Part shown: one piece after another, positions 1-8,183 of the stretch
Position numbering within the stretch: the stretch's first letter is position 1
Layout of the letters: every line of letters starts with the position of its first letter
Assembly (NCBI RefSeq): GCF_014651375.1
Contig: NZ_BMWT01000002.1
Span: 687,477-751,476, forward strand
DNA: 64,000 nt
Direction: 5' to 3'
Source of the DNA: Tateyamaria omphalii
GTDB taxonomy: Bacteria > Pseudomonadota > Alphaproteobacteria > Rhodobacterales > Rhodobacteraceae
The notes under the pieces: model-generated
What the model was told of the DNA's origin: nothing
Seen by the model: the letters and a program-made list of their open reading frames with translations, nothing else
Database searches by the model: none
Program-made: the position numbers and the translations under genes

Positions 1-791
1 CAGCCTTTCACCGTTTGAGGCTGCTTCAGGGTGATCTTGCCATCTGTGATCCAGCGCCGGTCGGCGCGGTCCAGATCGTGGGTGAAGTATCCTGCGGGAC
101 GACACAGCGTGCGCCCTTCGATATCGCTATCCTGCGCAAAGGGGATGGGCCGCGTTTTGTCCACGAAGAGCAGGATCAGCATCTCGAACATCGGGTCCGA
201 GAAGTGGAAATTCGTGCAGCGGTAATTGTCCGGAGAACCTGCGCAATCGGGTTTGTACCAGGGAAAGGCCATGTCCATCATGGCGCTGCTCATCAGCGGG
301 TCCAGATGCGAAGACCAATCATTGACCCAGTGCACACGGAAATTGTCATTTGATTGCGAACTGCGCATCGCTGTGTGGACGACATCCGTAATGAGCCCTT
401 CGTTTTCAAGGGCTTGGTCGGTGAAAGGGGCAAAGTCACCGGCCGTGACGATATTGATCGACTGTTCGAGTTTACGCCGCGTGGGTGCTGCCGCCGCCTG
501 TGCGACCGGGGCGGCGGTTGCCGTCGCCCCCGGAAGACCGACCGGCAGACCGTCGATACAGCCCAGCCGCAACTCCATTCCCACCCGTAGGGCGTCTGGG
601 TTCTCACCGATGACAGACAGGTTGTTGCGGTGCACCTCGGTCCACTTGGTCGCGTTCTTGTACTGCTGATCCGCGATCACAGACAGGCTGTCGCCCCGTT
701 CCACTGTGTAGACGCCGCCGCATGCCTGTGCAGCAACCGTTGTGGCCGTCGCTGCAAATGCCAGCGCCGCCGCCCCCAAGAATCGTTTCAT
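1..791 (-). CDS. LysM plus periplasmic solute-binding domain protein (partial, 3' end outside window)
   Basis: The frame read from the ATG at 791 stays open to base 1, giving about 263 residues with the C-terminus missing. Residues 1-22 are a signal peptide (MKRFLGAAALAFAATATTVAAQA). Residues about 25-78 look like a LysM module (VYTVERGDSLSVIADQQY...), a peptidoglycan-binding fold. From about residue 105 (INIVTAGDFAPFTDQAL) the sequence resembles a family-3 extracellular solute-binding protein of the amino-acid type, with Cys pairs (PDCAG, YRCTN). A periplasmic protein is expected. The LysM domain would tether a binding protein to the wall, which is uncommon. The ligand cannot be told. No ABC permease or ATPase gene is visible next to it. 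Confidence 0.75.
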   Translation of the reverse strand, partial: MKRFLGAAALAFAATATTVAAQACGGVYTVERGDSLSVIADQQYKNATKWTEVHRNNLSVIGENPDALRVGMELRLGCIDGLPVGLPGATATAAPVAQAAAAPTRRKLEQSINIVTAGDFAPFTDQALENEGLITDVVHTAMRSSQSNDNFRVHWVNDWSSHLDPLMSSAMMDMAFPWYKPDCAGSPDNYRCTNFHFSDPMFEMLILLFVDKTRPIPFAQDSDIEGRTLCRPAGYFTHDLDRADRRWITDGKITLKQPQTVKG

Positions 792-913
792 TGCCTGTTC
801 CCCCAGGTGTATTAGGGCGCAAAATCCCTTATTTTGCTGGGCTCCGTCAACTCACAAACCAGATATTGGGCCAAAGTATACAGGTTGACAGTCTGGGCGT
901 GGTGCCCACCGCA

Positions 914-1546
914 TCAGGGGTAAGCGATTCCGCGGAATGGTGGGAAGTCGGCATAGCGGCGCTGCCTTTGCTCCAGCGGCTCTGCCGGGTCGTTCCCGCG
1001 CCGCAGAAGCAGACCCTTGGGCGCGATATAGCTGCCAATCATGCGGTGTGGCGTTGGGCGCCAATCGAGATTGAAGGCGCAGAGTTTTGGAAAGAACCAC
1101 ATGCCGGAATAGGGCAAATAGTCATGAACCCACCATGCCAGATCGCGCCAGTCACGCCCCTGTTCGTATTGGTCGGTGAACCATGGTATCACCAGTGATG
1201 TGCCCGCGATGGCCGCATCCCCCTGCCCCCAATCCCAGATGTGGCATTCGATCGGGTTGTCGTTGCGGGCGCAGTTCAGCCTGTTTTCATTGCCGTACTG
1301 GTTGAGTTCCGGCGAGCGGTAGCCGGAGCGGATGGCAAGCCTGCCAAAGGTTTCTTCGAGCGGGTCGAGCAATTGGGTGCAGAGCTGTTTGCCATGGGCG
1401 ATTGCAAGGTCCGGGTCCCGGGGCAGGTTCTGGATTTCGTGGTAGTTGCCGATTTCCGAGTAGAGGAAGTCGCGCATGTAGAAGTGTTTGGACAGCCGCA
1501 CGCGGCCAAGGCTTTCAAGGCTCCACATGCTGCCGGGGCGGCGCAT
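914..1546 (-). CDS. conserved protein with M15-like (YcbK/peptidase) core
   Basis: 210 residues. The stretch around residues 70-80 (AIRSGYRSPELN) resembles the motif of D-Ala-D-Ala carboxypeptidase-like M15 and YcbK proteins, and a later WHVHDY-like stretch (AWWVHDYLPYSGMWFFP) is rich in aromatic residues and His. No signal peptide is visible, so a cytoplasmic location is likely. The ATG follows the TGA of the VOC gene with no gap, so translation is probably coupled; it is the last gene of a four-gene minus-strand unit from 3706. Catalytic activity is not established because the zinc ligands of true M15 enzymes are not all recognisable. Confidence 0.6.
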   Translation of the reverse strand: MRRPGSMWSLESLGRVRLSKHFYMRDFLYSEIGNYHEIQNLPRDPDLAIAHGKQLCTQLLDPLEETFGRLAIRSGYRSPELNQYGNENRLNCARNDNPIECHIWDWGQGDAAIAGTSLVIPWFTDQYEQGRDWRDLAWWVHDYLPYSGMWFFPKLCAFNLDWRPTPHRMIGSYIAPKGLLLRRGNDPAEPLEQRQRRYADFPPFRGIAYP

Positions 1547-1975
1547 TCAGGCGGCCCCGTTCCATTGGAATTCGCCGTTTGGCCCAAGCGGGGAGAACGG
1601 GTTGTAGGCGATTTCCCAGATGTGCCCTTCGGGATCAGCGAAGTAGCCGTGGTGGCCGCCCCAGAACACGTCCTGGGTCGGTTTGAGGATCTTGGCCCCT
1701 GCTGCCTCGGCCCGCGCGAGGAGCGGTGCAACGTCGGTCTTTTCCGGTACGTTGTGTGCAAGGGTTATGGCGCCGCGCCCAAGTTGATCGATGGGCAGTC
1801 CGATCTCGTCTGCCAGAGCTTGCAGCGGGTATAGGCCGAGCGTCTGTCCGATCAGGTTGAAAGCGATAACCCCATCGGGGCTGTCGACCCTTTGCCAGCC
1901 CAGCGCCTCGTAAAACGCCGCCAGCTTTTCCATGTCGCGGGCACCGAGTGTGATGAGCGAGACGCGTTGGTCCAT
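1547..1975 (-). CDS. VOC family (glyoxalase/bleomycin resistance-like) protein
   Basis: 142 residues from MDQRVSLITLGARDMEKLAAF, a typical first beta-alpha unit of the vicinal oxygen chelate fold. The C-terminal half carries GGHHGYFADPEGHIWEIAYNP, the usual metal-site strand pair of the family (His and Glu ligands). The substrate is unknown. I prefer the ATG at 1975 to one 21 bases upstream because 1975 lies one base past the stop of the preceding hydrolase gene and starts at the conserved fold edge. It sits between an alpha/beta hydrolase and an M15-like gene in one apparent operon. Confidence 0.85.
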   Translation of the reverse strand: MDQRVSLITLGARDMEKLAAFYEALGWQRVDSPDGVIAFNLIGQTLGLYPLQALADEIGLPIDQLGRGAITLAHNVPEKTDVAPLLARAEAAGAKILKPTQDVFWGGHHGYFADPEGHIWEIAYNPFSPLGPNGEFQWNGAA

Positions 1976-1976
1976 A

Positions 1977-2957
1977 TCAGTTCTCCAATGTGGCAATCCA
2001 GTCGAGCATACCCTCCACTGTTGCCATGGTCTGGCCAGAGGACATGATATCGCCCGCTATCACATGGCTCTGCGGGTCGTCCTGCGCGCCCATGGTTGGG
2101 TTGACCGTGTGGGTGGGTGCGCCCCATGCGTTTGCCACTTGCGCCGTCAGGTCCGGGCGGACGACTTCGTCGGCTTCCGAGTACCAGAAGAGCGCAGGAA
2201 TCGTTTGGGTGCTATGGTCCATGTCGGCGACCGCGTCGATCAGAGCTGCCATCGGCATGACGGCGACGCTTGGATATTCGGTTGTCCAGTATAGCGCATG
2301 TTCTTCGTTGCGCGGCGTGAAGCTGCGCCGCTCACCTGCCAGCGGGGGTAGCCAGTGGCGCGCGGCAGGCCAGCTGAGCAGTTTGGCGAGCGGGTTGCTG
2401 AGCCCGAAATTGGGCGAGACGAGGATGAGGCCCGCGACGTTTTCCATGAGGTCCGCGTTTTGGGCTGTGGCCGTGACGAGGGTGCCGCCGGTGGAGGTCG
2501 ACAGGATCAGCACCTTGGCCCCGGCTTGTCGGGCGGCGGCGAGCCCTTCGGCCAGATCGTTGACCCAGCCTTGGACGGTGCCTTCGGCAAGCGCGTCGCT
2601 GCTGCGCCCGTGGCCTTGGAGCCTTGTGTAGATCAGGTTTGCGCCCAGCGCCTCGGCGATGCGGTCGGGGACGGGGCGGATTTCTTCGGAGGTGGCGGAG
2701 AAGCCGTGGACGTAGAGGATGGACCAGTCGGTTTTGGTCTCCGCTTCACCAGCCCAGACGATCCGCTTTTCCGTGCCGGGGGTGATGTCGTCGAACCGGC
2801 TTTCGACGTTTGCGAAATGTGCGTCGAGGTCCGCGCCTATCTCGGTGATCGTGGGGGTCAGTAGCGCCTTTTCGTGGGGGCCGAAAAGCCACAGGCCTGC
2901 GATCAGTAGGACGAGGATCAGGAGGATGCGCCCGAGCGCCTTGCCGAAGGTTTTCAT
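1977..2957 (-). CDS. membrane-anchored alpha/beta hydrolase (lysophospholipase-like)
   Basis: 326 residues. Residues about 8-26 (LGRILLILVLLIAGLWLF) form one N-terminal membrane segment or uncleaved signal. The hydrolase core shows the oxyanion strand ILYVHGFSATSEE, the RLQGHGRSS turn, and a nucleophile elbow STSTGG around residue 155, a Ser-based variant of GxSxG. A late Asp (EADEVVRP) and His (SHVIAGD) can complete the triad. An esterase or lysophospholipase acting at the envelope is likely; the substrate is unknown. Its start overlaps the stop of the upstream hydrolase by 4 bases, so the two are probably co-translated. Confidence 0.85.
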   Translation of the reverse strand: MKTFGKALGRILLILVLLIAGLWLFGPHEKALLTPTITEIGADLDAHFANVESRFDDITPGTEKRIVWAGEAETKTDWSILYVHGFSATSEEIRPVPDRIAEALGANLIYTRLQGHGRSSDALAEGTVQGWVNDLAEGLAAARQAGAKVLILSTSTGGTLVTATAQNADLMENVAGLILVSPNFGLSNPLAKLLSWPAARHWLPPLAGERRSFTPRNEEHALYWTTEYPSVAVMPMAALIDAVADMDHSTQTIPALFWYSEADEVVRPDLTAQVANAWGAPTHTVNPTMGAQDDPQSHVIAGDIMSSGQTMATVEGMLDWIATLEN

Positions 2958-3706
2958 GTGGTTGCGTCCAGAATATCGGTGATGGCGTCTTCGATCAGGC
3001 CGAGGCAGGGGCCGTCGGAGAAGCGGTGGTCGGCGTCTTTGACCAGGTTCAGATGCATGTCTGGACAGTCGGCGTGGTTCAGAAGGCGGATGGCGGTTTC
3101 GGTCGTGACCGCGGTGTCGGCGGTGCCTTGGAGGCAGCGGACAGGGAACGGCAGCGGCAGCCGGCCGCGTAAGACGAGGTTGTTACGTCCGTCTTCGATC
3201 AGGCGTTTGGTGATGATGTAGGGTTCCATGTAGTCCGAGGGCATGGCGATCTGGCCTTCAGCTTCCAGAGTTGCCTTCTGCGCGTCAGTAAACGAGGCCC
3301 AATAGCCGTCCTCGGTGAAGTCGGGGGCGGCGGCAATGGTTACCAGTCCCACCACCCGCTCCGGGTGAGAACGTGCGTAGAGCAGAGATTGCCAGCCGCC
3401 CATGGAGCTGCCCACCACGATCAGCTTGCCGTTCGTCAGGGTGTTTAGAGCGTGGGCCGTATCCTCGGCCCAGTCACCAATACACCCCTCTTCGAAGGTG
3501 CCGGAGCTTTCACCGTGGCCGGAATAGTCGAACCGCAGGAACGCGCGGCCTTGGGCGCGACACCAGGCTTCGAGGTGGATGGCTTTGGTCCCTTCCATAT
3601 CAGACTTCAGCCCACCTAGGAACACGACCCATGGCCCTGTTCCCTCGCTCCGATGATAGGCGAGCCGCCGCCCTTGTGGCGTGTCGAGATAGTCTGGTCC
3701 GCTCAT
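2954..3706 (-). CDS. alpha/beta hydrolase (ABHD10/thioesterase-like)
   Basis: 250 residues, soluble. Core motifs in order are WVVFLGGLKSDMEGTKA (oxyanion region), RFDYSGHGESSG, the nucleophile elbow VGSSMGGW at about residue 98, and a C-terminal Asp/His pair (GTADTAV and DADHRFS). The LGGLKSDM and FDYSGHG signatures fit the ABHD10-like group of acyl-protein thioesterases or acyl-glucuronide esterases; that substrate assignment is by family resemblance only. It is the first gene of the minus-strand unit ending at 914 and is transcribed away from the ArsR-type regulator at 3829 across a 122-base intergenic region that holds repeated GTGAC palindromes. Confidence 0.85.
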   Translation of the reverse strand: MSGPDYLDTPQGRRLAYHRSEGTGPWVVFLGGLKSDMEGTKAIHLEAWCRAQGRAFLRFDYSGHGESSGTFEEGCIGDWAEDTAHALNTLTNGKLIVVGSSMGGWQSLLYARSHPERVVGLVTIAAAPDFTEDGYWASFTDAQKATLEAEGQIAMPSDYMEPYIITKRLIEDGRNNLVLRGRLPLPFPVRCLQGTADTAVTTETAIRLLNHADCPDMHLNLVKDADHRFSDGPCLGLIEDAITDILDATT

Positions 3707-3783
3707 GTCCCCTCCCCTTCGTTTGGCGGATCATCTGCAAGCACGCCGCATCTGTCCATCCTGACGCTGGGGGATTTTTATAA

Positions 3784-3815
3784 GTGACTATCTTGTCACG
3801 TGACTAAAGAATCAC
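3784..3815. promoter_or_regulatory. palindrome cluster, candidate operator of the ArsR-type regulator
   Basis: The gap between divergent genes contains GTGAC (3784-3788) facing GTCAC (3795-3799), the perfect 10-base palindrome GTCACGTGAC (3795-3804), and GTGA (3800-3803) facing TCAC (3812-3815). Overlapping dyads of this kind right before the ATG at 3829 are typical of ArsR/SmtB operators. Binding by the neighbouring regulator is inference. Confidence 0.5.
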
Positions 3816-3828
3816 ATATAGAACTCCC

Positions 3829-4602
3829 ATGGATGATCTGTTCAAAGCCTTGTCAGACCCCGCCCGCCGCACGCTGCTGGACAGCCTACGGGATCGAGAC
3901 GGTCAGACCCTACAGGATTTGCAGGGGCTGCTCGACATGACCCGGTTCGGGGTCATGAAGCATCTGGGTGTTCTGGAAGAGGCCGGATTGATCACCACAA
4001 AGAAGGTGGGGCGCTTCAAGCACCACTACCTCAACGCCCTGCCCTTGCAGGAAGCGATTGACCGTTGGATCGACCCGTATCGGGTGAAACCTGCGGCCCG
4101 AGCGGTACTCGACCTCAAATATCAGCTTGAAGACGAAGGAGACCCCGAGATGTCGAAACCCGATTTCGTGATGGAGACGTATATCAAGACCACGCAGGAC
4201 CGTTTGTGGGACGTGCTGCTGGATGAAGATGCAATCCCGCATTACCACTTCATCTGCAGCAAGGCGACGCGCAACGGCGATGCCATCACCATGCACTTTC
4301 CCGACGGTTCACCCATGCTGACCAATCGGCTGCTGTCATCCGACCCCAAAAGCCGTCAGGAATGGACATTCGAGCCGCATTGGGATCCGACAACCGACAT
4401 TCCAGCCAGCCGCGTTATCTATCTGCTGAAAAACGAAGGCGAGTTCATCCGCCTGACAGTCGAGCATTATGAACTGGGTGAACCTGCCGTACCCGGCGAG
4501 GGTGTCGCCGATGGGTGGGTGCGTTGGGCCGCGGGCCTCAAAACCTGGATTGAGACGGGTGAAGACGCCCATATCGGCCCGATGGACGGGGCGGAGGCGT
4601 AG
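3829..4602 (+). CDS. ArsR-type HTH fused to SRPBCC (AHSA1) domain regulator
   Basis: 257 residues with two domains. Residues 1-90 are an ArsR winged helix (FKALSDPARRTLLDSL at the start, recognition region MTRFGVMKHLGVLEEAGLI, wing KKVGRFKHHYLN). Residues about 105-245 resemble an AHSA1/SRPBCC ligand-binding fold (ETYIKTTQDRLWDVLLD...; WTFEPHW...; GVADGWVRWAAGLKTWIETG). No ArsR metal-binding Cys cluster is visible, so a hydrophobic ligand is more likely than a metal. It probably represses itself and the divergent hydrolase operon through the GTGAC palindromes just upstream. The MAPEG gene follows after 3 bases. Confidence 0.88.
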   Translation: MDDLFKALSDPARRTLLDSLRDRDGQTLQDLQGLLDMTRFGVMKHLGVLEEAGLITTKKVGRFKHHYLNALPLQEAIDRWIDPYRVKPAARAVLDLKYQLEDEGDPEMSKPDFVMETYIKTTQDRLWDVLLDEDAIPHYHFICSKATRNGDAITMHFPDGSPMLTNRLLSSDPKSRQEWTFEPHWDPTTDIPASRVIYLLKNEGEFIRLTVEHYELGEPAVPGEGVADGWVRWAAGLKTWIETGEDAHIGPMDGAEA

Positions 4603-4605
4603 AAC

Positions 4606-5022
4606 ATGCCAACCGAGCTTGTCATTCTAGGTGTGTTGGCAGTGATGGCCGTCTCGCTCTGGATTCCATACATCGTTGGGGTCAACACAGCGCCCGAGGG
4701 TTCAATCCCCGCAGACGCGCCGGACGGGTTCATAATACCGCCTGATCCGAATGTGCACCGTCCCTGGGTTCGGCGTGCGTACCGGGCACATCTGAACCTT
4801 CTGGAACAATCCGTACCCTTCGCCATCTTAGTGTTTCTGGTGGACCGGGCGGACGGGTTCACGGCGCTCACCCTTTGGGCCAGCATCGCCTTTCTGCTGC
4901 TGCGTATCGCTCATGCCGTGGGTTACATCACCGGAACAGCCCGTTTCCCAGCGCGCCCATTGATCTTTACCGCCGGATGGATCTGTTGCCTGTTGATGGC
5001 GTGGGCATTTTTTGCCGCTTGA
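4606..5022 (+). CDS. MAPEG family membrane protein
   Basis: 138 residues with about four membrane segments: 5-25, a region near 66-85 (SVPFAILVFLVDRA), 87-105 and 118-136. The motif RAYRAHLNLLEQSVPF near residues 57-72 matches the conserved ERAQNAHLENLP-like block of the MAPEG superfamily (membrane-associated proteins in eicosanoid and glutathione metabolism). The bacterial function is unknown; some members conjugate glutathione. It is very probably co-transcribed with the ArsR-AHSA1 gene and is followed by a strong hairpin. Confidence 0.85.
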   Translation: MPTELVILGVLAVMAVSLWIPYIVGVNTAPEGSIPADAPDGFIIPPDPNVHRPWVRRAYRAHLNLLEQSVPFAILVFLVDRADGFTALTLWASIAFLLLRIAHAVGYITGTARFPARPLIFTAGWICCLLMAWAFFAA

Positions 5023-5026
5023 TGCC

Positions 5027-5053
5027 AATCCGCGCCCTTGACGGGCGCGGATT
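5027..5053 (+). terminator. strong hairpin after MAPEG gene
   Basis: An 11-base perfect stem, AATCCGCGCCC (5027-5037) with GGGCGCGGATT (5043-5053), closes a TTGAC loop five bases after the MAPEG stop. There is no long T run, so it may stabilise the 3' end as well as terminate. Confidence 0.6.
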
Positions 5054-5106
5054 TGCCGGTTTCAGTGTGCACATGAGCAACCGCATTGCACATCGCTATT
5101 ACTTTG

Positions 5107-5129
5107 GCACGCATTCCTTGCGTGCTTTT
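5107..5129 (+). terminator. small terminator-like hairpin
   Basis: GCACGC (5107-5112) pairs with GCGTGC (5120-5125) and is followed directly by TTTT. It is the second of three hairpins between 5027 and 5174. What it terminates is not clear. Confidence 0.4.
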
Positions 5130-5151
5130 GGTGTGCCTGCATAGACCACCC

Positions 5152-5174
5152 AAAGCCGCGTTCGAGCGGCTTTT
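5152..5174 (+). terminator. intrinsic terminator-like hairpin
   Basis: AAAGCCGC (5152-5159) pairs with GCGGCTTT (5166-5173), with A's before the stem and T's after it, so it could work in both directions. It separates the MAPEG region from the acetyltransferase gene. Confidence 0.6.
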
Positions 5175-5218
5175 CCCCTGCCTCCCCGAACGCGGCGCGT
5201 TTGAAAAAGGAGGCAGAG

Positions 5219-5683
5219 ATGCCCATCACCATACGAAAGATGACCGAGGCCGACGTGCCGCAGGTCGTGACGATGATCAACGGATTGGCCGCGTGCCACG
5301 ATGACGTGCCGGATATTGATGCTGAACGGTTGGCACGTGATGCGTTGGGGCCCCATCCCTGGGCCACTGTTTTGGTGGCCGATGGTGGATCGCAGCTGTT
5401 GGGCTATGCCGCTCTTTTGCCCATGGCGCAGCTGCAATTCGGGGTGCGCGGGATGGACATGCACCATCTGTTCGTCTGTCGGCATGCGCGTGGCAACGGC
5501 GTGGGTGCGGCCCTTGTGCGCGCCTGTCAGGCAGAGGCACGGGCGCAAGACTGCAGCTTCATGACCGTGGGCACACATCCCGACAACCGGAAGGCTGGCA
5601 AGTTCTATGAACGAGAAGGGTTCCTGCGCCGCAGCGGCACGGGGCCGCGGTTCAGTCTGCGGCTGGATCAGCCGCCGACATAG
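5219..5683 (+). CDS. GNAT family N-acetyltransferase
   Basis: 154 residues. The GNAT acetyl-CoA site is visible as MHHLFVCRHARGNGVGAALVRAC around residues 80-102 (R/Q-x-x-G-x-G/A type), followed by the C-terminal block GTHPDNRKAGKFYEREGF. The start is set by an excellent Shine-Dalgarno, AAAGGAGG at 5206-5213, five bases before the ATG at 5219; the frame opens earlier with a TTG that has no ribosome site. The acceptor substrate is unknown. Its 3' end overlaps the oppositely transcribed small gene by 16 bases. Confidence 0.85.
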   Translation: MPITIRKMTEADVPQVVTMINGLAACHDDVPDIDAERLARDALGPHPWATVLVADGGSQLLGYAALLPMAQLQFGVRGMDMHHLFVCRHARGNGVGAALVRACQAEARAQDCSFMTVGTHPDNRKAGKFYEREGFLRRSGTGPRFSLRLDQPPT

Positions 5684-5880
5684 GGCCCTTTGGCGGGGCG
5701 GTAGAACGTCTTTTGATTGTGCAGCCGCCCCAGCAGATCATGGATCTGGCGAACATTGTCATTGGCGGCCTTTTCGGCAAGGTCGTCATTGATGGCAGCG
5801 TTTTTGGACGCGCGCAGCGCATCCTCGATCAGGTCCAGGTCTTCAACGGACAGTTCAAACGTCTTGTTGTACTTGGGCAC
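5668..5880 (-). CDS. small conserved hypothetical protein
   Basis: 70 residues, soluble, largely helical and acidic (FELSVEDLDLIEDALRASKNA; AANDNVRQIHDLLGRLHNQK) with a basic/aromatic tail. No domain is recognised. It looks like a genuine gene because composition is coherent and because alphaproteobacteria carry many helical proteins of this size. It converges on the acetyltransferase gene and overlaps its end. Function unknown. Confidence 0.65.
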   Translation of the reverse strand: MPKYNKTFELSVEDLDLIEDALRASKNAAINDDLAEKAANDNVRQIHDLLGRLHNQKTFYRPAKGPYVGG

Positions 5881-5973
5881 TGCGCGTTCCTCTCGCGATC
5901 AGAAGTTTCCGATAGTGAACACCTCTTTAATTATGGATTCGCGCGGGCGCGTCCAGTGCAAATAGTCGCAAAT

Positions 5974-5995
5974 CGACAGTTTTTTGTCGCTTTTT
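5974..5995 (+). terminator. terminator-like hairpin upstream of thrS
   Basis: CGACA (5974-5978) pairs with TGTCG (5985-5989), followed by C and TTTTT. It may end read-through from the acetyltransferase gene or a short transcript in the 5881-6150 gap; the rest of that 270-base gap shows only a probable thrS leader. Confidence 0.45.
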
Positions 5996-6150
5996 CGGCA
6001 TGCCTTTGTATGCCGGACAATGGGCGCCTCAAAATCTGGCAACGCATGTGCCATGCGCCTTGACGATATGGGTCCGCCCTGTCACATCGCACGTACACAT
6101 ACCCTAGCAACCGGGCGTTCCGTGGGCGCCAAACTGACGAGGATGCCGAT

Positions 6151-8109
6151 ATGGCCAAAGATCAGCACCAGATTTCCCTTACTTTTCCCGACGGCAATGC
6201 GCGCGCCTTTGACGCGGGCATCACCCCTGCCGCCGTGGCAGAGAGCATTTCCAAGAGCCTGTCCAAGAAAGCCATCAGTGCGACCGTAGATGGCCAGCAC
6301 TGGGATTTGCAGTGGCCCATTGAGTCCGATGCACAGATCGCCATCCACACCATGCAGGATGAGGAACAGGCCAATGAGTTGGTCCGCCACGATCTGGCCC
6401 ACATCATGGCCCGCGCCGTGCAGGAGATCTGGCCCGACACCAAGGTCACCATCGGCCCGGTGATCGAGAACGGCTGGTATTACGACTTTGACCGGGAAGA
6501 ACCGTTTACCCCCGAAGACCTCGGCCTCATCGAGAAGAAAATGAAGGAGATCATCAACAAGCGTGATCCAGTCACCACCGAGGTGTGGGACCGCGATGTG
6601 GCGATCAAGTGTTATGAGGACCGGGGCGAGCCGTACAAGGTCGAGTTGATCGAGAGCATTCCGGGTGACGAGCCGCTGCGCATGTACTGGCATGGCGACT
6701 GGCAAGACCTGTGCCGTGGTCCGCACCTGCAGCACACCGGACAGGTGCCGGGTGATGCGTTCAAGCTGATGTCCATCGCAGGTGCCTATTGGCGCGGAGA
6801 TTCAAAGCGCGCGATGTTGCAACGAATCTACGGCGTGGCCTTTACCGGCAAGGAAAAGCTGCGCGCGCATCTGAACATGCTGGAGGAAGCGGCCAAGCGC
6901 GACCACCGCAAGCTGGGCCGCGAGATGGACCTGTTCCACATGCAGGAGGAGGCGCCCGGCCAGATCTTTTGGCACCCGAACGGGTGGACCATCTACACCG
7001 AGCTGCAGGACTATGTCCGTCGCAAGCAGAAGGTTGGTGGTTATGTGGAGGTGAACACCCCGCAGGTGGTGAACCGGAACCTGTGGGAAAAGTCGGGGCA
7101 CTGGGAGAAGTACCAGGAAAACATGTTCATCGTCGAAGTGGACGAGGACAATGCCCGCGAGAAGGCCGTCAACGCGCTGAAGCCGATGAACTGCCCTTGC
7201 CACGTGGAAATCTTCAAGCACGGGCTGAAGTCCTACCGCGACTTACCGCTACGCATGGCCGAGTTCGGGTCCTGCGCGCGCTACGAGCCTTCTGGCGCGC
7301 TGCACGGCATCATGCGGGTGCGCGGCTTTGCACAGGATGACGGGCACATCTTTGCGGAAGAAGGCCAGATCGGCAGCGAATGCGCGCGCTTCATCACCTT
7401 CCTGACCGACATGTACAAAGACCTCGGGTTCGAAAGCTTCTCGGTCAAGTTCTCGGATCGCCCCGAGACGCGTGCGGGGTCGGACGAAGTTTGGGACAAG
7501 GCCGAAGAAGCCCTGTTGACCGCAACCCAGGCGGCGGGCGTCGAGCCCGAGTTAAACCCCGGCGAGGGCGCCTTCTATGGTCCGAAGCTGGAGTTTGTTT
7601 TGACCGACGCGATCGGTCGCGATTGGCAGTGCGGCACCTTCCAGGTGGATTTCGTGCTGCCCGAGCGGCTGGACGCAACCTATATCGGTGCGGACGGGGC
7701 CAAGCACCGCCCCGTGATGCTGCACCGCGCAACCCTTGGGTCGTTCGAACGCTTCATCGGCATTCTGATCGAGGAACACGCGGGCAAGCTGCCCTTCTGG
7801 CTGGCCCCGCGCCAGGTGGTCGTTGCATCGATCACATCGGAAGCTGATGACTACGTGGCGGAGGTTGTAGAGACCCTGCGCGCCGCGGGCGTGCGAGCCG
7901 AACCAGACACGCGGAACGAAAAGATCAACTACAAGGTCCGCGAACACTCGGTCGGCAAGGTGCCGGTCATTCTTGCCGTCGGCGCGCGCGAGGTCGAAGA
8001 AAAGACAGTGTCCGTAAGGCGCTTGGGTGAGAAGCGGACAAGTGTGCATCCTCTCACAGAGGTTGCGGCAGAGCTTGGCGTTGAGGCCACCCCGCCGGAC
8101 CTGCGCTGA
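6151..8109 (+). CDS. thrS: threonyl-tRNA synthetase
   Basis: 652 residues, the normal length of bacterial ThrRS. Domains in order: TGS (residues 1-65), second additional domain with the zinc-type editing motif [11 protein letters not shown] (about 80-92), class II catalytic core from about 245 with [14 protein letters not shown] and [17 protein letters not shown], and a C-terminal anticodon-binding domain ([10 protein letters not shown]... to the end). It charges tRNA-Thr and hydrolyses mischarged Ser-tRNA. It is a single-gene unit, closed by a strong terminator at 8151. No T-box or other leader element was recognised upstream. Confidence 0.98.
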   Translation: MAKDQHQISLTFPDGNARAFDAGITPAAVAESISKSLSKKAISATVDGQHWDLQWPIESDAQIAIHTMQDEEQANELVRHDLAHIMARAVQEIWPDTKVTIGPVIENGWYYDFDREEPFTPEDLGLIEKKMKEIINKRDPVTTEVWDRDVAIKCYEDRGEPYKVELIESIPGDEPLRMYWHGDWQDLCRGPHLQHTGQVPGDAFKLMSIAGAYWRGDSKRAMLQRIYGVAFTGKEKLRAHLNMLEEAAKRDHRKLGREMDLFHMQEEAPGQIFWHPNGWTIYTELQDYVRRKQKVGGYVEVNTPQVVNRNLWEKSGHWEKYQENMFIVEVDEDNAREKAVNALKPMNCPCHVEIFKHGLKSYRDLPLRMAEFGSCARYEPSGALHGIMRVRGFAQDDGHIFAEEGQIGSECARFITFLTDMYKDLGFESFSVKFSDRPETRAGSDEVWDKAEEALLTATQAAGVEPELNPGEGAFYGPKLEFVLTDAIGRDWQCGTFQVDFVLPERLDATYIGADGAKHRPVMLHRATLGSFERFIGILIEEHAGKLPFWLAPRQVVVASITSEADDYVAEVVETLRAAGVRAEPDTRNEKINYKVREHSVGKVPVILAVGAREVEEKTVSVRRLGEKRTSVHPLTEVAAELGVEATPPDLR

Positions 8110-8150
8110 CGCAGAGCTTTGCAACATCTGCACACTAGTTTGCAACAATT

Positions 8151-8183
8151 GGGCCGAAATTCGCGTGGATTTCGGCCCTTTTT
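8151..8183 (+). terminator. rho-independent terminator of thrS
   Basis: GGGCCGAAAT (8151-8160) pairs perfectly with ATTTCGGCCC (8169-8178), an 8-base loop between, followed by TTTTT. This is a textbook intrinsic terminator 42 bases after the thrS stop. Confidence 0.9.

Noticed and set aside
722-1198. 158-codon plus-strand frame
   Set aside because: It is antisense to the LysM-binding protein start and the M15-like gene, both of which have better support.
4680-4710. GGTTCAATCCCC-like string resembling a tRNA T-loop
   Set aside because: It lies in the MAPEG coding region and no acceptor or anticodon stem can be drawn. No tRNA was found in the window.
5073-5144. 23-codon ORF (MSNRIAHRYYFGTHSLRAFG...)
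   Set aside because: No ribosome site and two hairpins overlap or flank it; protein coding is not supported.
8118-8147. TTTGCAACA repeated at 8118 and 8139, resembling PccR boxes
   Set aside because: It lies between the thrS stop and its terminator, far from propionate genes, and lacks the full TTTGCAAA match.
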